64,000 bases of DNA from Dokdonia sinensis (lineage in GTDB: Bacteria > Bacteroidota > Bacteroidia > Flavobacteriales > Flavobacteriaceae). The stretch covers positions 1 to 64,000 of the forward strand of contig NZ_REFV01000001.1 in NCBI RefSeq assembly GCF_003688895.1, read 5' to 3'. The notes under the pieces were generated by a model. That model was not told where the DNA came from, ran no database searches, and was given only the letters and a program-made list of their open reading frames with translations. The stretch's first letter is position 1. Each line of letters starts with the position of its first letter. A program made the position numbers and the translations under genes. Positions 59,729 to 64,000 of the stretch are shown here, in pieces.

Positions 59729-62700
59729 ATGAAAACAACTTTACTCAAGGATGTCTTGCGCCTTGTTGGCCTTTTATCAGCTCTTTTTTTCGTTTTCGGA
59801 AATACAATAGCTCAGACTACTCTATTTAATGCAGACTTTGCAAATGGGGGTGGTGATAATGCATGGAGCTCGTCTACTAATGTTGGTAGTACCTGGGAAC
59901 GCGTAGGAGCTTCTCAGAATGTAAGGATAAATCCCAGAAATGTTTACGATAACAGTTCATTTTCAGATTATATAAGCCGCACTATCGATTTTACTGGATA
60001 TGGCGATTTAGTGCTTGACGTAGACTTGTATTGTGACACAGAATTTGGATATGACGGTATGCGTATCGAGTACTCGATCGCAGGTGGTGCTTGGACTCCC
60101 CTAGGAACTCAAGCCTCTGGTTTCTATAATGATACTGGAGTAGATGCTATAGGCTTTGGTGCAGACGGATGGTCTGGTAATCAGGGTGATTTTAGTAAAT
60201 CTATAGACCTTAGTGCCTTTGACGCCTCATTTGATAATGAAAGTGATGTAAGGTTTAGATTTCTGTTTGCTTCTGATGGTAGTATACAAGGTAACGATGT
60301 ACGATTTGATAATTTCAGAATTACTGGAGACACCTATGTTCCCTCTTATTGCACATCTGGAGGGTTTATAAACCCTTCAGTTATTAGAAGAGTTGCGATA
60401 AACACAATAGATAACAATACGCCTATTGAAAACATAGGTTATTCGGATTTTACAAATCTATCGACCAATTTGCAACAAGGAAGCACACATAATCTTATTG
60501 CTCAAGTTAATACTAATGGCAACAATTATTTTGAAATAAAAGCTTGGATTGATTGGAATCAAGATTATGATTTTGATGATGCCGGCGAAGAATATAATTT
60601 AGGTACAGCTACAAATGTCACAAATGGGGCAACATCTAATTCTCCTCTATCGATAACTGTTCCATTAGGAGCAACACTCGGAAATACTAGGATGAGAGTT
60701 GTGAGTTATTGGAATGGAACTCCTACTTCTTGTAGTACTAACTTCTATGGAGAAACCGAGGATTATACTATAAATGTTACTAATAACATTCCTGCTCCAG
60801 AAATTGAAATAACAGGAAACGGGAATAGTATAAATGACGGAGATACTGGGGTAAGTACAGCAAACGCAACTAATTTTGGAGGAACAGCAGTAGGAGCTAC
60901 CATTGACCGCGTGTTTACCATAACAAATGCTGGAAATTTAAATCTTACTATAAGTTCTGCCACCTTAACAGGAGGTGATGCAGCTCGTTTTAATTTTATA
61001 ACCTCTCCAGCTACGACCATTGCCCCGGGTACATCAAGTACATTTACCATACGATACACCCCTACAGTACTAGGTACAGATGGGACAACGGTCAGAATTT
61101 TAAGTAACGACTCAGATGAAGCCATTTTTACCTATGCTATTCAAGGTAGCGGTATAGACCCTACAGCAATAGTAGATGTTTACTGTGAAGATTTTGAGAC
61201 TGGCTCTCATTCTTGGAGTGTGACTGATAATACAAATGGAGATTTCTCTAGAGGTACTGAAGGAACAGCCTCTTCAGGTGCAGATGGCGGCTATTTCTAT
61301 TCGGATAGGGTTTCTGGTGGGTATTCTAATAATTCGTCTCTTGTCATCGAGAGTCCTACACTAGATTTTACAGGATATGAGCGACTTGTTTTTAATGCAG
61401 ATATATGGTACGACTTTAGTAATGATGGTGATCCCGTCAACCCGACCCCTGACGGTTTTCAAATTCAATTTTCAGATAACGACGGGGTTACTTGGTACGC
61501 TTTAGGAGCAAAAGATGAAGGGTCAAATTGGTATAATAGTGACGTAGTTTATAATTTTGGAAACATCGTAGGCGGTACGTTTACTTACATAAATGGCTGG
61601 ACTGGAAATAGTGGTGGATGGGTAAATGTATCCATTGACCTACATAGCCAGGCATTTGATAACAATCCTAACGTAAAATTTAGAGTTGATTTTAGGTCTG
61701 ACTCGGGCACTACAGATATAGGGATGGCTTTTGATAATATTTGTGTTACGGGTAAGGCTATAGAAACGATTACTGATCCTACCTGTGGTCCTGCGGGAAT
61801 AGGTGCTAATCTTAAATTATGGCTTCGCGCAGATGCTATTTCTGGTGTGGTAGATGGTAATAACCTGAATATATGGGAGGACCAAGTGCTTAATGATGAT
61901 TACAGAAATGCGACTGCATCTTCTGGCTCAGAGCCCTCTTACAGAAATAACACTACAGATAACCTCAATTTCCATCCCGTTGTTAAATTTGATGGTTTAA
62001 ACACCTATATGACAGGTAAAGACGGTTTTTACTCTGATGAATTTTATATCGTAATAAAACCGGATTCAGCAATATCTGCGGCATCTTCTCCTAATGATAT
62101 TTTTTGTGGGGATGACTATGTGAATGTTGCTCCTTCTGAAGATGTAACGGGCTTTGAGTTGGGCAACACCTCGGCTCGCTTTAACAATGATGTTGCGGCA
62201 TTCAATCTTGGGACACAGCTGGACTACGGTGTTGCCGAGATAAGCACAACTAAAATCATTGAAGGTGGGAATATTTTTAATGGAAGAACAAACAATTCGA
62301 ATGATGGTCTAGAATTATTTCAAAACGGACTTAACATAGGGAACAGCATTGCAAATACTTCAAAATTTTCTAAAGTCCAGAACTCAAGGTATTTTTTAGG
62401 ACGAAGTGAATTTTTTGGGCCTCAGTATGCGGGCGATATTGTTGAAGTTATCTCCTATTCTCAGAGCAATTCTGACATTGATCAACAGAAAATCCAATCG
62501 TATCTGGCCACTAAATATGGTATTACTTTAGGAACAAATGGTACTAGTCTAAATTATGTAGATACAGATGCCAATATCATATGGGATATTTCTGAAGATA
62601 GTGGTGCGTTTAATTATGATATCGCTGGTATAGGTAGAGACGACTGTTCTGAACTCAATCAAAAACAATCTAAGAGTATAAACTCTGATGCTTTACTCAC

Positions 62701-64000
62701 CTTCGGACTTGGCGATATCTTTACAACAAATGCCGCAAATACGAACACATTCCCAAATGACAAGGACTTCCTTATGTGGGGCAATGACAATGGTGACTTG
62801 ACAAGTGCATCTCCTATAGGGGTAGATTTAAGCGATGGCATAGCTGGAACTAGTACGCCTGTAGACTTTATAGCTATTAATAGAGTTTGGAAAGTGGTAG
62901 AGAGCGGCTCTATAGGATCTACAAAAATATCTATTCCAGAATCTGCTCTTACGGCCGTGATTACTCCTCCAGGTAACTTCTTAATGTTCATATCTGACAC
63001 ACCTAACTTTAATCCAACTTCAGATTATAGGGTTATGCAACTTAACGGTTCAAACCTTGAGACTACATTTGATTTTGATGGGACAAAATATATTACCTTC
63101 GGCTATGCTCCAGAATATCGGTTTGAGCGCTCCGTAACTTTTGGAGGAGTGGGAGATTATCTAGATGCCGGAGATGTACTAGATCTCGCTTCAGAGTTTA
63201 CGATCTCTGTATGGGTAAATAGAGGTCCTAATTCTGGGAATAAAGAGCTTATTGCCAAAAGAAATGATGGCCCTTGGAACGAAGGTTATTCACTACGTTT
63301 AACAAGTAGCGGAGAGCCTAGGATGGTATGGAGAGATTCTGCAGGAACTAACAGGAACTTTAATTCTTCGGTAGTAATACCGCAGAATCAATGGCATCAC
63401 ATTGCCGTTGTTTATTCGGGAGGTACTGCAACTTTTTATATTAATGGTGTGGAAGACACGTCATTTAGCGCTCCAGCTCCAGCTCCTACAGCACAACACT
63501 TTACCATTGGAGCGGTAGATAGTAATAACCCTACTAATTTCTTTGACGGTATCCTAGACGAGGTACGCGTCTGGCAAGCTGCCTTATCAGAAAATCAGCT
63601 GCGTTATATAATGAATCAGGAAATTATTGAGCATTCTGATGGTTCTGTAAATGGAAAAATCGTTCCTCAAGATATTACTAAAAATGATATAAAAACGATT
63701 CCTTGGACTTCTCTGGATGGTTATTTCCCAATGAATTTATTTGCTTATACGAATATCAAGGATGAATCCAGCAATGGTCATATAGCAGCCATTAGAAATC
63801 TAAATACAGTAAGTGCCCAAACTGCACCTTTACCATATGTATCGACATCAGACGGGCAATGGAATACAGCTGGTACTTGGAAAAATGGAAGCACGTTATA
63901 TACTCCAGGTTCAATAGCAAACCCCACTCTGGGAACAAATGTAGATTGGAATATTGTCCAAACAAATCACGAAGTAACTAGTCAAATTAACACAAATCTA
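59729..64000 (+). CDS. Giant exported surface protein with GEVED, choice-of-anchor, DUF8202 and LamG-like domains, 3' truncated by the window
   Basis: The frame is open from ATG 59729 to the window edge (1424 codons). A signal peptide (MKTTLLKDVLRLVGLLSALF, cleavage near the AQ at 28-29) leads. Domains are GEVED (about 205-350, ending YGETEDYTINV), a choice-of-anchor D / ASPM-SPD2-like Ig domain (about 355-475, ITNAGNLNLTISSATLTGGD), a MAM/CUB-like beta region, DUF8202 (about 690-1110, YLATKYGITLG and IAGIGRDDCSELNQKQSKSI) and a LamG-like jelly roll (about 1130-1300, LDLASEFTISVWVN and GILDEVRVWQAAL). It is probably a T9SS cargo and adhesin; the sorting domain would lie beyond the window. No start-proximal ribosome site is obvious. 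Confidence 0.88.
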   Translation, partial: MKTTLLKDVLRLVGLLSALFFVFGNTIAQTTLFNADFANGGGDNAWSSSTNVGSTWERVGASQNVRINPRNVYDNSSFSDYISRTIDFTGYGDLVLDVDLYCDTEFGYDGMRIEYSIAGGAWTPLGTQASGFYNDTGVDAIGFGADGWSGNQGDFSKSIDLSAFDASFDNESDVRFRFLFASDGSIQGNDVRFDNFRITGDTYVPSYCTSGGFINPSVIRRVAINTIDNNTPIENIGYSDFTNLSTNLQQGSTHNLIAQVNTNGNNYFEIKAWIDWNQDYDFDDAGEEYNLGTATNVTNGATSNSPLSITVPLGATLGNTRMRVVSYWNGTPTSCSTNFYGETEDYTINVTNNIPAPEIEITGNGNSINDGDTGVSTANATNFGGTAVGATIDRVFTITNAGNLNLTISSATLTGGDAARFNFITSPATTIAPGTSSTFTIRYTPTVLGTDGTTVRILSNDSDEAIFTYAIQGSGIDPTAIVDVYCEDFETGSHSWSVTDNTNGDFSRGTEGTASSGADGGYFYSDRVSGGYSNNSSLVIESPTLDFTGYERLVFNADIWYDFSNDGDPVNPTPDGFQIQFSDNDGVTWYALGAKDEGSNWYNSDVVYNFGNIVGGTFTYINGWTGNSGGWVNVSIDLHSQAFDNNPNVKFRVDFRSDSGTTDIGMAFDNICVTGKAIETITDPTCGPAGIGANLKLWLRADAISGVVDGNNLNIWEDQVLNDDYRNATASSGSEPSYRNNTTDNLNFHPVVKFDGLNTYMTGKDGFYSDEFYIVIKPDSAISAASSPNDIFCGDDYVNVAPSEDVTGFELGNTSARFNNDVAAFNLGTQLDYGVAEISTTKIIEGGNIFNGRTNNSNDGLELFQNGLNIGNSIANTSKFSKVQNSRYFLGRSEFFGPQYAGDIVEVISYSQSNSDIDQQKIQSYLATKYGITLGTNGTSLNYVDTDANIIWDISEDSGAFNYDIAGIGRDDCSELNQKQSKSINSDALLTFGLGDIFTTNAANTNTFPNDKDFLMWGNDNGDLTSASPIGVDLSDGIAGTSTPVDFIAINRVWKVVESGSIGSTKISIPESALTAVITPPGNFLMFISDTPNFNPTSDYRVMQLNGSNLETTFDFDGTKYITFGYAPEYRFERSVTFGGVGDYLDAGDVLDLASEFTISVWVNRGPNSGNKELIAKRNDGPWNEGYSLRLTSSGEPRMVWRDSAGTNRNFNSSVVIPQNQWHHIAVVYSGGTATFYINGVEDTSFSAPAPAPTAQHFTIGAVDSNNPTNFFDGILDEVRVWQAALSENQLRYIMNQEIIEHSDGSVNGKIVPQDITKNDIKTIPWTSLDGYFPMNLFAYTNIKDESSNGHIAAIRNLNTVSAQTAPLPYVSTSDGQWNTAGTWKNGSTLYTPGSIANPTLGTNVDWNIVQTNHEVTSQINTNL

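Noticed and set aside
60763-61125. Leftward 120-codon ORF in the last large gene
   Set aside because: It is antisense to a continuous 1424-codon frame with signal peptide and recognisable domains.

Overview
The window looks like a low-GC chromosome segment of a marine Flavobacteriaceae bacterium (Bacteroidota). This rests on several type IX secretion (T9SS) sorting domains and on promoters of the Bacteroidota form TTG-N17..23-TAnnTTTG. It also rests on lineage-typical families (DUF4290, DUF4126, GEVED, DUF8202, a geranylgeranylglycerol-phosphate-synthase-like UbiA). A Dokdonia-like genus is a guess from overall feel, not shown by the sequence. I saw no rRNA, tRNA, IS element, prophage or CRISPR array.

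Layout. Positions 1-173 hold the tail of a T9SS type B cargo protein. Positions 951-4942 read rightward: a RelA/SpoT alarmone enzyme, a Fur regulator and purA. Positions 5025-9718 read leftward: a phosphodiesterase lipoprotein, a small membrane protein, murA, a DUF4290 gene and an SDR oxidoreductase. Positions 9907-13374 hold a phytase-like lipoprotein, DUF3817, DUF4870 and mnmE. A 1596-residue T9SS protein follows at 13516-18306. Positions 18503-40687 are an exopolysaccharide/O-antigen locus. It has export proteins (Wzi-like, CpsB-type phosphatase, Wzc, Wza) and a dehydratase-aminotransferase-acetyltransferase-phosphoglycosyltransferase-GT4 run in the order of the Campylobacter Pgl bacillosamine pathway. 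It also has Wzy, Wzx, further glycosyltransferases, a CapK-like adenylating enzyme, an asparagine-synthetase-like protein and a TviB/TviC pair predicted to make UDP-GalNAcA. Positions 40891-44119 hold dps, small exported proteins, an acyltransferase and DUF4126.

Positions 44447-52787 hold six co-directional genes with no recognised function: a long coiled-coil protein, a helical protein, a AAA ATPase with an unusual Walker B, a 424-residue cytosolic protein, a three-helix membrane protein and a membrane protein with a large periplasmic domain. This is my main candidate for an undescribed system. ubiA and maf follow. Two giant T9SS surface proteins (54620-59464 and 59729 to beyond the window) close the segment.

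Two repeat systems run through everything. The palindrome GCTTTCGCGAAAGC occurs 15 times exactly and twice nearly so, inside and between genes, at quasi-regular spacing (mean about 3.7 kb, coefficient of variation about 0.3 by hand). Separate 7-bp tandem arrays with different units sit at gene ends in the six-gene locus and inside mnmE.
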